Assembly: GCF_032118995.1 (NCBI RefSeq)
Contig: NC_092662.1
Location: forward strand, 6,944,001-7,008,000
Length of the DNA: 64,000 bases
Origin: Asterias amurensis
Taxonomy: Eukaryota > Echinodermata > Asteroidea > Forcipulatida > Asteriidae
Direction: 5' to 3'
Program-made: the position numbers and the translations under genes
Shown: positions 7,549 to 18,296 of the stretch, piece by piece
Layout: each line of letters begins with the position of its first letter
How positions within the stretch are numbered: position 1 is the first letter of the stretch
Notes under the pieces: model-generated
The model's input: only the letters and a program-made list of their open reading frames with translations
What the model was told of the DNA's origin: nothing
Database searches by the model: none

Positions 7549-10500
7549 CTGCGTTTTAAACAGAAAGAAACACAGGTTTTTTAAAGGTTAGAATAGATTA
7601 CAAATTTAAAGGGACACACCGGCTCACCGTTTACGCAATTTAGGGCTGTAGAATCATCAATTATGTTTTTATAGATGGTTGCTGTAAAATAAAATCATCA
7701 AAATGTCACGTAATTAGCGAAAACGGATTAAAAAACCCAAAAGCGGCAAAAGGCCAGCGTGTACGTGTTTCCAGCCGTTGCAACTGTCAAATCTTCGTGA
7801 CATTGTCGCACAATGTTGTAAGTAGACTGGTGCTTTGTTTATAGCACATTTTACTACGACGCAGCATAAGGATCCAGTCTATCCATAAATTATAAACAAC
7901 CAACATATTATACGGATCAGGCAAATCCTTCGACGGTGGAGGTAGTCGTGCTTCGACGTACATCCAAAGATCGTTAAAAAGAACACAAAAAACTAACCCA
8001 GAAAATGATGGGACAGTGACAAGTAAATAAAGCATTCCTGGCACAAACTAGGCATACTACTGCAGTGCAAAGGCATGATGCAGTTTGGAATGCGATCGTG
8101 GCGTACAATCATGACCCCGACGTGCTACTCCTAGAACTATTTCAGTTTCGTCCGGCTGAAACCGAAATAGTTCTAGGAGTACCGACGTGCCAGGACCCAT
8201 TCAATGCCTGTAGGCGCCTACAGAGGCACAGAAATTTGCTTAGCACAAAATAGTATTGCATAGCAGAAACCAGCCAAATTTTAAAAATTGAAATGATGTG
8301 AACTTGTGGCGTGTGCCCAACTAAGTTTTTGAACAGAAAGAAATTTTGTAAGCAGTATTTATTGCTAAACAGATGAAACTGACAGATAAATGGGCCCTGT
8401 TATTCACAGTGAAACATTTTGTAATCTCGGGGGGTGGGGGTCGGGAGGGGAGGGGGAGGGAATCGTGAGGGATTCAAAAACGTCCTTGTGAGAATGTATT
8501 TTGAAACGTAAGCGTAGTTGCAAATCTTGAAACGTAAGCCTAGCTCGGCTCGGGATTGAAAGCGTAATTTTTTTTATTATAGCGTAACAAATCTAAAAAA
8601 TGTATATGGATTGTATAGTAGCTGCGTAGCTTGGAACGTAACCATATCTTTTGGAACGTAAGCATATCTTTAAACGTAAGCGTAGCTAGGTATCTTGGAA
8701 CGTAAACATAGCTGCGTCCGGAGCGTAAGCGTAACTTGACTCAGTATTGAAGCGTACCTTTTGTAAATATAGCGTAACTTGAGAAGGAACGTAAGCAAAA
8801 ACTTGGAATGTAGGCGTATCTTGGAACGTCATATCTTGGAAGGTAAGCGTAGCTGGATATCTTGGAACGTAAACGTAGCTGTGTATGGAACGTAAGCGTA
8901 ACTTGACTCAGGATTGAAAGCGTACCTTTTGTTATTATAGCGTAACTTGACGAAACGTAAGAGTATCTTGTAATGTAAGCATAGCTGAGAAGCTGTGTAG
9001 CTTCGTAACCTTATGTTTTGGAACGTAAGCATATCTTGGAAGGTAAGCGTAGCTAGGTATCTTGGAATGTAAACGTAGCTGCGTATGGAAGGAATGCGTA
9101 ACTTGACTAAGGATTGAAAGCATACCTTTTGTAATTACAGCATAACTTGAGAACGTAAGAGTATCTTGTAATGTAAGCATAGCTGAGAAGCTGTGTAGCT
9201 TCGTAACCTTATGTTTTGGAACGTAAGCATATCTTGGAACGTAAGCGTAGCTAGGTATCTTGGAACGTAAACGTAGCTGCGTATGGAAGGTATGCGTAAC
9301 TTGACTAAGGATTGAAAGCATACCTTTTGTAATTACAGCATAACTTGAGAAGGAACGTAAGCAAAAACTTGGAATGTAACCGTAGCTTGATATCTTGCAA
9401 CGTAAACATAGCTGCATATGGAACGTAAGCGTAGCTTGACTCGGCTTGAAAACGTACCTTTTGATATTATAGCGTAACTTGAAGGAACGCAAGCGTAGCT
9501 GAGTAGCTGCGTAGCTTGGAACGTAACCAAATAATACCGCAACAATCTCAAAATAACACTTCGTTCACAGAATTAAAAAATATTTGTTGACAAAATTATG
9601 CTTCGAGAGAATTTTGTTGAACCTTTTTTTTCAACCTTTTGTACAAAATTATTATTCAACTGTTCTTTTTTCGATCGGGGGCTCCGGTTTTTTTAATCCC
9701 TTTTTTCTTCTTCATAAAACATTTTTAAATCTACTCACACAATAACACTGTCAATAAAACAAAATGCGGTATTTATACTATTGGACATCATCAATCTTTT
9801 TTTATTGTTACCTGAAAACTCCTAGCAAAATAAAATTAGGAGCCATGAAACAAAACAGAGCATAATATTGGAACGTTGCGATCATAAGAAATAGCGGATT
9901 CGACACGAGGTGTACCGACTGACAAACCCACGATGACAAACATGTACTCCCAACCCCTCCCAAGCTCACGGCGAGACCCGCAAGCTTGGAGTTCATAGCG
10001 CCTGGAATTACACCTCCAGCCCCCCACGAGACACGGCATGCGCGGTATGGTATAATGCCCCGAGGCTTACGTTCTAATTGCTCCACGCCGTGGGCTATAC
10101 AACAAGCTTCCGTTATACGGACTCTTTGAATGCGAATCTTACGTTAGATTTTTCACCATTATTAACATTTTGTAGCGATAACTTGAATACATGATCTTTT
10201 TCGTCAATTACTCGTTAATAATTTTGTAAAAAAAAAGATTTAAATTTGGTTTGGTAAGTTACTTTTTGACGGCAGGAATTAAAACTAGCCCGGAAGGTCA
10301 CGTGATTGTTTGTACCACTTAAGTACGCGACCTAAGTTTTTGTTTTAAAATGCTCAAAAACGGCCAAATTTGATGATTTTTTTTATGGACTGTTCTTCTT
10401 AATTCCTGGAAGACTGCTGAATTCATTTCTTAGTCTATTTTGTAGCCCAAATAGCCCAATTTGGCCGGTGTGTCCCTTTAACTTTTATATTGCCCACAGT

Positions 10501-12320
10501 CAAACCCAAACGGTCACTGAGGGTCGGGGGGGGGCGCTCAGATAGGTATTTAGTGTGCCACCGTTTGCCCACTCCAAGCTATAGGTAGAAAGCACGTTTG
10601 GCCTGAGCAAAAAGTAATAATTTTGAAGAGCTGCCGTTTTTTTTTTCGATTGACCGTTTCTTTTCTTTCTTCTTTTTTTTTCACTAAAAGTTTGGTTATG
10701 TGGTCACTTTCAAGTAATTTCCATGGTGTGTTTTCCAGCGTAACACTTTTTATTGACAATGATACTTCAGTATTGGGAAAGCTGTCAAAAAGAGAGAGTT
10801 TGTGGTTCAAGTGGCAATAATGTAAGTATAGGTTTTCTCGGTCAATTTCGGCAAATGAGCAGCCAATTTAACCACCAAGCTATTCTATTTCGCGCGAAAT
10901 CGAATGCTACTAAAAAGGGTAATTCGATTTCGTTTTATGACTAGTCAATTGTAATGTTGCGTCATTCGATTTAAAGGCAGTGGACACTATTAGTAATTAC
11001 TCAAAATAATTTTTGCCATAAAACCTTACTTGGTGATAAGTAATGGGGATAGGTTGATGGTATAAAACATTGTTAGAAACGGCTCCCTCTGAAGTAACAT
11101 AGTTGTCGAGAAAGAAGTAATTTTCTACGAATTTGATTTCGAGACCTCAAGTTTAGAATTTGAGGTCTCGAAATCAACCATCAAAATGCACACAACTTCG
11201 TGAGACAAGGTTTTTTTTCTTCCATTATTATCTCGCAAGTTCGATGACCGATTGAGCTCAAATTTTAACAGGTTTGTAATTTTATGTGTATGTTGAGATT
11301 CACCAACTGTAAAGGCTAGTCTTTGACAATTACCAATAGTGTCCACTGCCTTTAAACAAACAATAATTCAATTTAACAATTCATCAAAGCAGCATTCAAA
11401 TTCGCTGACGCTTCTTGAGGCATGTGTGTCACGAAAAAGAATGACGATACGCTAAATTGAACAAAGTGCTAAAGGATTTTGACTCGACTCAAAACGAAAT
11501 TGAATGGCCGAATTCTGAATTTGAAACGCAGTAACAACTGGAGAGGCAAAACAGCTTTAATAGAATAGCATTTTGTTTAGGTTTTCTCGGTCAAATTCGG
11601 CAAATGAGCAGTCAATTTCACTTCATGCGTTCGAATTAAAGCTGTTTTGCCTCTCCAGTTGTTACTGCGTTTCAAATTCAGAATTCGGCAATTCAATTTC
11701 GTTTTGAGTTGAGTCAAATTTCTTTAGCATTCCTTACGCGTATCATCATTCTTTTTCGTGACACACACGCCTCAAGAAGCGTCTGCGAATTTGAATGCTG
11801 CTTTGATGAATTGTTAAATTGACAGACTATTTTGTTAAGTCGAATGACGCAACATTACATTTGACTATTAACGAAATCGAATTACCCTTTTCAGTAGCAT
11901 TCGATATCGCGCGAGAATAGGCTGGTGGTTAAATTGGCTGCTCATTTTTCGAAATTGACAGAGAAAATCTATATTAAAGAAATAGCATTTTGTATATCTC
12001 AATGTTTTTGTTCATCAAACCAAGCTAACGGTTTGGTAGGCCTACTCCATCTCTTTTGAGAGTTTTAAACACTCACAAAATTAGTTTTCTATGAATAATA
12101 AGTTTTACTTACAAGTGACTGCCGTTGGTTTATTCTTCTTGTCTTTACGGCAAGTTGCTCTGAATGCTGACATTGTTTGCTGTCTGAGTAGATGACCATC
12201 TTGGCCAGCATCCACCGACATCATCACGCTGCAGGATTCACTGTTTACAACTTGTAAGAAACCGACTTCCAAAGTAAGTAGAATGAGTGCGCGTTGGGTG
12301 TACATTGCTTCGCCCGCCAT
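7250..12320 (-). CDS. Lectin copy B gene model (signal exon joined to SUEL domain exon)
   Basis: Proposed joining: exon 1 12320-12113, exon 2 7548-7250. Exon 1 ends T|GTAAGT after 69 codons plus one base, and exon 2 starts with two bases, so the join is in frame (168 aa, or 163 from the second ATG at 12305). The product would be a small secreted lectin: signal peptide, about 40 residues of linker with few landmarks (CSVMM, RATCRK), then the sugar-binding domain. The 4.56 kb intron contains the 2.87 kb TTAA element (7610-10477) and a foldback element with its own MITE. This model rests on phase, strand and the donor match, not on a transcript. A different first exon remains possible. Confidence 0.55.
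8126..8181. repeat. Perfect 18-bp-arm hairpin
   Basis: TACTCCTAGAACTATTTC at 8126-8143 is repeated exactly inverted at 8164-8181 with a 20-base loop. GACGTGC blocks lie outside both arms. Confidence 0.8.
8505..9530. repeat. GGAACGTAAGCGTAGC-type tandem array with higher-order period
   Basis: Dozens of degenerate units of about 16-20 bases (GGAACGTAAGCGTAGCT, TTGGAACGTAAACGTAGCT) make up about 1 kb. A higher-order unit of about 197 bp is visible: GTAATGTAAGCATAGCTGAG at 8971 recurs at 9168. Long open frames on the minus strand here are a by-product of the repeat and have no recognisable protein. Confidence 0.85.
10827..11976. mobile_element. Foldback element with a family A MITE in its left arm
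   Basis: The left arm starts ATAGGTTTTCTCGGTCAATT at about 10825 and the right arm ends with its inverse (AATTGACAGAGAAAATCTATA) at about 11976. Internal blocks mirror each other: GGCAAATGAGCAGCCAATTT, GAATGACGCAACATTACA, CGCTTCTTGAGGC and AGCTGTTTTGCCTCTCC. The 75-base spacer at about 11560-11636 carries another copy of the end motif. The MITE at 10975-11351 is absent from the right arm. Confidence 0.85.
10975..11351. mobile_element. TTAA family A MITE, full length
   Basis: It is flanked by TTAA. Ends are AGGCAGTGGACACTA and its inverse, with a central palindrome GATTTCGAGACCTCAA and inverse at about 11150. Confidence 0.9.
12113..12320 (-). CDS. Candidate signal-peptide exon of lectin copy B
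   Basis: The minus strand begins ATG at 12320 (MAGEAMYTQ), with a second ATG at 12305. A hydrophobic run ALILLTLEVGFLQVV follows, typical of a signal peptide, then SESCSVMMSVDAGQDGHL and an RKDKKNKPTAVT basic stretch. A strong donor (GTAAGTAAAA) ends the exon in phase 1. No family is recognised for the linker. A start at 12305 would give the more usual spacing to the hydrophobic core. Confidence 0.55.
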
Positions 12321-12514
12321 GGCTCACAATGTTCTCCCTTTCCCCCGTTTAGATCAGCGTTTATAACCGAAAGCGATACAGCGATACACTTATTAACATT
12401 TCAAATCGTCGTTACGGTCTTGATCGTCATAGCAGCACTGTGCTCAAATTGTTTGTTGCAACCGAAAAATATGGAGCGCCAAAGGCGCAAGAAGGGAAAC
12501 TCGAGTTATATCCA

Positions 12515-13050
12515 TTGTTGAACGGATTGCTAATTAGTTCGAACGGACTACTAATAGCCTTATTGGACCCTTTCGGACTACTTATTGGACCCTTTCGGTA
12601 AACAGTATTGTCCAAGGCCCACACTTCGTTATCACAACTTCTATATCAAATAACAAACCTGTGAAAATTTAGGCTCAATCGGTCATCGGAGTCGGGAGAA
12701 AATAACGGGAAAACCCACCCTTGTTTCGCCGTGTCATGACATGTGTTTAAAATAAATCCGTAATTCTCGATATCGAGAATTGATATTGTTTTACTGTTTT
12801 CTCAAAAAGGAATAATATTTAAAGAGAATTCTTTCACCACTACCTTCTGTAAACCCTGTTATTTATTTGTAAATCTGTGAACTTTTATTTTTTTTTCTGT
12901 ACCGAAGTGGTCCAATGGCTTTAACCGTTCGAACGGTTTACTAAACCGTTACAAGGGATTATTAATTCGTTCGAACGGATTACTAAACCGTGCGAACGGA
13001 TTTATTTACTCGTCCAAACGGTTTACAAAACCGTGCGAACGAATTAGCCT
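12515..13050. repeat. CCGTTCGAACGG-type repeat block holding a family D MITE
   Basis: Degenerate units around CGTTCGAACGGATTACTAA occur on both sides (12515-12583 and 12925-13050). Between them is a family D element at about 12584-12920 ending GGTCCAATGGCTTTAA. Confidence 0.7.
12584..12920. mobile_element. TTAA family D MITE
   Basis: The left end ATTGGACCCTTTCGGTAAAC is the inverse of the right end GTACCGAAGTGGTCCAAT, followed by TTAA. It is the same family as the two elements that open the duplicated 2.6 kb blocks. Confidence 0.75.
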
Positions 13051-13489
13051 CTGTGTACTTTTTTCTTACCACTGTCCCTTCCCGTGCTCCGTAGTAGCGC
13101 ACAGTTTATAGTTGCAGCAATTCTCTTCATTCCGCTGCATAACAATCATTGTCTTTAGCCGCTCCAGGACTGTGGAACCATCTTCCCATCACCATACGCA
13201 CCTCAAAATCACTGCCTATTTTTTTTTAGCAAATCATTTAAAACATATCTTTGTCCCAAGTAGTTTTACCTGTCAACTGCTCTTTGTTCCTTTTTGTCTG
13301 TACTATTTGCAATGCGAAAGCGCTGTGGTCTAAATCAAATGGCGCCATATGTGTATCTATGTATGCATGTTGGCACAGGAAAAACCCTATACCACAATGT
13401 ATAGGCAACATTTTACCATTGAGAGATTCCAAGGAATGTTATTTCTTTCACATCATTTGGAGAAGGGGAGCACCCAACTACATACTTAA
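13051..13489. other. No recognised gene
   Basis: A few open frames of 60-100 codons overlap here on both strands, none with a domain, splice context or codon pattern I can defend. Confidence 0.4.
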
Positions 13490-13645
13490 TGTAAAAGAGT
13501 GGAACTTTCACTCTCTAGTCCGAGTGGTGTCAGTTGAAAAAAAGTGAAAGTCAATATTTTTAACTCTTTTTGAGTGAAATTGGAACAAACTTCACTCTAA
13601 ATCGAGTTGAAAGTACCTGCGTCTTTCACTCTAAAAAGAGTTGTC
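13490..13645. repeat. AGAGTGAAAGT inverted-repeat cluster
   Basis: AGAGTGGAACTTTCACTCT, GTGAAAGTC, GAGTGAAATT, TTCACTCTAAATCGAG and CTTTCACTCTAAAAAGAG occur in alternating orientation within 155 bases, a small composite palindrome. Confidence 0.55.
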
Positions 13646-13748
13646 CCCATATGGCTTTTTGCGGACAAAACGAGCTGTTTTCCAAGAAATCAGAGCATTG
13701 GTCGCATTGATAAATTTGAGAGGTTGAAAAAAGGGAATTATTTTGGTT

Positions 13749-13957
13749 AAAAATAAGAAGTAACTATAAATACTAAATAGTAAACTTGCGGGTTACAACC
13801 ATGTTTAATGTATGTTTTTGAGAGAGTGTTGGCTCCTCCCACACCGACTCTTTTCAAGGCCAACACTCCCGCAAAAGATATATTATACAATGGCTGTACC
13901 CGCAAGTTTTACTATTTGATAGTAAATTTTAGTATATATATTTTTACTTCTTATTCT
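13749..13957. mobile_element. Palindromic MITE, about 210 bp
   Basis: The left arm AAAATAAGAAGTAACTATAA with AGTAAACTTGCGGGT is mirrored by ACCCGCAAGTTTTACT and TTTTTACTTCTTATT on the right. The loop includes an inner pair GAGTGTTGGC/GCCAACACTC. Confidence 0.75.
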
Positions 13958-14888
13958 GAACACCATGCGAAGCTTCAAACACCATTTGATTAAAACAAAC
14001 GAACCAAACCAATGTGACATGTCATGCTCATTCAGGCGTCACAATGAATTCCGTCATTTTGAAAGTACGTGTGCACACAGTGTGTGTAACACTCTCATCC
14101 CATTCACATCATGCAGACCCAACTCACTAGTAGAGTTTAACTGACTAGGATCACATTATACACAAGCTATACCTTCTATCCAGACCAAACCCGTTTCATA
14201 ATTTTCTTCTAGGACGAGTTCGGAAGTTTTTAAAAACTACTTTGGTGTGACCCAGCCTTAACCTTTTAATGGACCCCACCCATCAGCCGCCTAAAGCGAA
14301 ACACTGTAACATGCGGTAGCAGGAAACCTCGCTAGCTTGATCGTGTTTTTAGAAAAACAATATTAACATAACAAAACCTACGTAGTCATTACGCGATGGT
14401 CAATCCATCAAGTTGTTTATAGATCATTATTATTTCCCTCTTCACAGTTGACTTGTTCCATGTCGACGGTAATGATAATGAAATAATTTAGCTCTTACCC
14501 AACCAAACGCTCATTTGTAAACATAAATGAAAATTTCATACATCTATGGTGATAAAATTGTCACAGCAATTTATCAGTGTGAGCTTGGAGCCAGATAAAT
14601 GCCTTAACAAGCTACTGTGTTCATTTTAACCTAATGAAATAAAACAAGTAATTGCCATACAAATTACCGGTATCCTGTTTAACAAAAAGGCACACGTATT
14701 AGCCCTTAGGGATTTTTTTTATTCTGAACAAAATACTACCGAAACTGGCACAAATTGAACATAAATAATAAGCCTTGGCTCTCCATTGAAGTTTGAACCA
14801 CGATTATAAATAGTAATTTACTGCAAGAATCTTGGAAACTAACTATCTTCAGCAATCTCGGGCGGTGCAGGGGACTGAAGAGGTTTAA
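13958..14888. other. No recognised feature
   Basis: AT-rich sequence without an exon, repeat termini or RNA gene that I can support. Confidence 0.4.
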
Positions 14889-15265
14889 AGACACTGGACA
14901 CTATTGGTAATTGTCCAAGACTAGTCTTCACAGTTGGTGTATCTCAACATATGCATAAAATAACAAACCTGTGAAAATAGTAGCTCAATCGGTCGTCGAA
15001 GTTGCGAGATAGATGTGAAAGAAAAACACCCTTGTCATGCGAAGTTGTGTGCTTTCTGATGCTCGATTTCGAGACCTCAAATTCTAAACTTGAGGTCTCG
15101 AAATCAAATTCGTGGAAAACTACTTCTTTCTCGTAAACTACGTCACTTCAGAGGGAGCGGTTTCTCATAATGTTTTATACTATCAACCTCTCCCTATTAC
15201 TCGTAATCAAGAAATGTTTTTTGATGATAATTAATTTGAGTAATTACCAATAGTGTCCACTGCCT
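14889..15265. mobile_element. TTAA family A MITE, full length
   Basis: TTAA on both sides. AGACACTGGACACTATTGG at the left and CAATAGTGTCCACTGCCT at the right. The central palindrome TCGAGACCTCAA is at about 15070-15105. Confidence 0.9.
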
Positions 15266-17472
15266 TTAAACGCAGTAATTGACAGAATAGGCACTTCTTT
15301 ACACTTATTTATTACTTAAACCTTTTCGCCAAAAAAATAAAAAAAGGAGATGAGCTCTTTCCCTGGTAATGAACCAAAACAAATGTCTTTACAGTTCAAA
15401 GTCACTGGATTATAAGATGAGGAATTAAGATGATTACAAAAAAAGGTTAACCCTTAATGCAGTCCCAAAAGAGCGGAAGCATCTTCTCACGCTCTTCATT
15501 ACAAAATAAACTACTGTCCGAGTTATTCTTTTTGATTTTGCAGAGAAAGGTGTTTGTTGGGATGAGAAAATAAAATAATTAATATTGAAAATATTGCAGC
15601 TTAGGGTCTTTAGTAATCCTAAAATGAATTTGGTGAACCTCATTCCATTGTGGGGAAAATTCAAGCAAAGTGGTCCATTTATGTTGGCATTTAGAAGGCT
15701 CTTGGGCTACAGTTTGGAAAATTGAGTTGTAGACGGCTTTTTGTTGTTGCAAAGTTCATGAATCAATAATGAAGTTGACTCAATCTCAATTGCCGAAACT
15801 GACCGAGAAAACCTATATGAACCACCATGGGATTACAAATAACAATTAAGTGTTAAATTTGTTTCTTTACGTACCATTCTTTAAACACAAACGCGGATGC
15901 CGGAGATCTGCCCGTTTTTTTTTTTTTTTAGTTTTTATATATATAATATATATTTCATGTTTCCAATGTCTTTTGGAAAAGTGTCCAAACATACCCCTTA
16001 TAATTTCGTGTGTGAGGAGGGGGCGTCAGTTGACCCAAAAATGCAAAGAAATTAGCCAAAATAGTTGTCAAAGTATTTAGTTAATATATTATTAAGTTTT
16101 ATCACTACAGATGAGACAAACAAGTCTGAAACGTATGATGATTATGATGATTATTTTATCATTACATGCATTATGTTTTTGCAAAACTTTTTCCGTCACA
16201 GCTGTATAGAGCAAAGAGATGAAAAAAGGATTATTTGAAACTAACTCATTAAAACGTTAAAACTATAATTCTACGTCAATGTTCATTACTAATAAAAGCT
16301 AGCTTTTCGGTAGCGCTGCCTTGTTAGACGAAAGTCATCCATGACACGCCTTGTGTAGTATCTGTAAGCAAACAAAATAAAATACACATGTTGAATTGTG
16401 TGCTATCTGGCTGGGCTTATCCAACAACATTCTAAAAACTTCGGGTCCTAGGGGCCGCTCTTTACAAATTTCTGACGGTCAACCTCTGACCCGGAAACTG
16501 GTAAAAAAAAAAGAAGTTTTTTTTAACTGTGATTACATGTATGCGTCAGTTTGACCCGCTATTTTGACAGGTAATTTTCGGATCAAGCTGACTCTGAAAT
16601 GGTTCAGATACCACGAGACTTATGACGAGTCAAACACATGGTATTCGATAAACAAGTTCGGATGAAACACTGTGTTCAACAAACCTTTTCGGACATAACG
16701 GTGTGGGACATTGTGCCCAATAAATGGTTAAAATCTCTTACATTATGTTTGGATTATCTTTGGATATTGAATAATAGCACCAACCCAGCAGGCACTGAAG
16801 TTATTTCTAGCCTTAAAGATGTGTACTTAACAATAAAGGTGTATGTTCTAAATCATGTTGCACTGCATGCTATCTTTCAGTTTGGAAAGACAGTAGTTTT
16901 CTAGTTGAACAATTTACTTAAGTTTGTTATGAATTTACACTCAACTGTAGATTATGTTAACGAATCTACAGTTAAATGTAGATCCGTAAAAATAATCTAC
17001 ACTTTCAACAACTTCAGGGTGACGTCACAGAAAAAGTTCAAAATCTGCGACCAAGCACTCACATTCATTCAATATTCAAAGAATCTTACACTTGATAGCA
17101 GATCTACTGCAAGTCCGGAGTCTCCCCAATCTCAGATTCCATATGTCCTGAAAGAAAATAATGTGTAAGAACAAAGGATAACTTAATAAACATTCAAGAG
17201 AAAATGTAAATGAAAGTAAAAACATAAATTGACGAACAAAACATATTCCGGAATATTGTGTAATACTTGTTTGGTAAAAACTAAATCACACTGTATTTCC
17301 TATTATATACTTTTGACGCAGTCAAAGGGGGAGGTATCCACGCTATTTTACATTATGAGATCGGTCGTCCCTCGTGAATTTTTGAGTTCGTACTGAAAAG
17401 CTGTTGTTTGTATAGAACCCGATTGGTTTGAAAAGCATTATTGTAACCGTATGCTCATTATCCTTCGCTAAT
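15266..17472. other. No recognised gene (2.2 kb)
   Basis: Only a relic of the 10827 foldback end (GACCGAGAAAACCTATAT, about 15800) is recognisable. Short open frames at 16638-17168 lack any domain. If the SRCR gene continues past 17982, a last exon could lie here, but I do not see one. Confidence 0.4.
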
Positions 17473-17875
17473 GGAACCACCTAGCCTTGTCCAAGGCTTT
17501 TTACGCAAGCACCGGCCCGCTCTGTTGGACGACGTACTGCATGATACATGTACTGGCACGGTACTGGGTATAGTACTTGATACCGTGGGGTCGAAGCGTG
17601 GTTTTTCGAGGTTTTTCAACCTCGTACAACGAAGCCGAATCATGAGCAACTCCGCCCACAATCTGACTTGTTTACAGTAGGAACAAGGATCTGTTGCGGC
17701 TTCGTTTGTACGAGGTTGAAAAACCTCGAAAACCATCCTTCGACCCCACGGTATTAAGTATAGTATATCAAATGCCCAGTACCGAGCCAGTACATGCATC
17801 TAATGCAGTTCGTCGTCCAACGCTACGTGGTGAAATCAGAGCGGGCCTTTGGACAAGGCTATGAACCACCAGGCT
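17473..17875. mobile_element. Foldback element just downstream of the SRCR gene
   Basis: Two arms of roughly 170 bases mirror each other: GAACCACCTAGCCTTGTCC with CGAGGTTTTTCAACCTCGTAC on the left, and TACGAGGTTGAAAAACCTCG with GGACAAGGCTATGAACCACC on the right. The loop is about 50 bases. Open frames here (113 and 69 codons) are shadows of the palindrome. Confidence 0.85.
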
Positions 17876-17964
17876 TCCTTGCACCACTGACTAGGATGGC
17901 TTAGTCTCATTATGGAGATACAATATTGTAACTGTTTCACAAGGGGTTAACTTTGTTCTCAAAC

Positions 17965-18296
17965 TTAAGATTTGAGGCTACCTCGAAGACAGACGACTCC
18001 AGCAGTTTCTGTGCTGTTACACTTCGGCGCATCCCAGCAATGCGACGGGCAGTCGGTGATCTTGGCCTCGGAACCATCACACGAAACCCCTTGCATGTAC
18101 ATAGGGCCCTCTGGTTCGCCAAAGTAAGAACCGGTCTTTGCCTCCTTGGCACCAGAGAAGCCTAGCTGTCGGCAGACGACACCAGCATCGATGATATCCC
18201 AGTCTGTATCGCAGATTGTGCCCCAGTAGTCTTTCTCGTACAGCTCAACCCGTCCACTACTTGTCTTGTTTCCACCTCCAACCAACCGGATAACAT
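17965..18296 (-). CDS. Exon 6: SRCR domain 2 and probable C terminus
   Basis: NVIRLVGGGNKTSSGRVELY, WGTICDTDWDIIDAGVVCRQ, LGFSGAKEAK, DGSEAKITDCPSHC, AGVVCL, again seven cysteines. The frame then reads RGSLKS and stops. A weak donor, G|GTAGCC at 17982|17981, is in the same phase as the end of exon 5, so this may be an internal exon that is read through here. Confidence 0.88.

Larger units (their letters stand above)
6780..7605. repeat. Right arm of the inverted lectin duplication
   Basis: Mirror image of 1020-1900: exon, 3' UTR and downstream blocks (GATACTAGACCGATTGG, AGATTCGTTTGTAAAC). The arm resumes after the 2.87 kb TTAA element at about 10485-10530, where AACCCAAACGGTCACTG is the inverse of CAGTGACCGTTTGGGTT at 1027-1043. 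Confidence 0.72.
7610..10477. mobile_element. 2.87 kb TTAA-flanked transposon carrying a tandem-repeat array
   Basis: It is bounded by TTAA (7606-7609 and 10478-10481) and the inverted ends AGGGACACACCGGC. It lies in the intron of lectin copy B and splits the inverted-duplication arm, so it is younger than that duplication. Inside are the hairpin at 8126-8181 and the GGAACGTAAGCGTAGC array at 8505-9530. About 350 bases at the right end recur at 44285-44663. No transposase is recognised, so it is probably non-autonomous. Confidence 0.8.

Noticed and set aside
7229-7591. 120-codon frame on + over the lectin B exon
   Set aside because: It is the antisense shadow of the minus-strand lectin domain; the mirrored cysteine pattern belongs to the minus strand.
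8935-9492. 185-codon open frame on the minus strand as a gene
   Set aside because: It coincides with the tandem array, its peptide merely repeats the DNA unit, and no domain or splice context exists.
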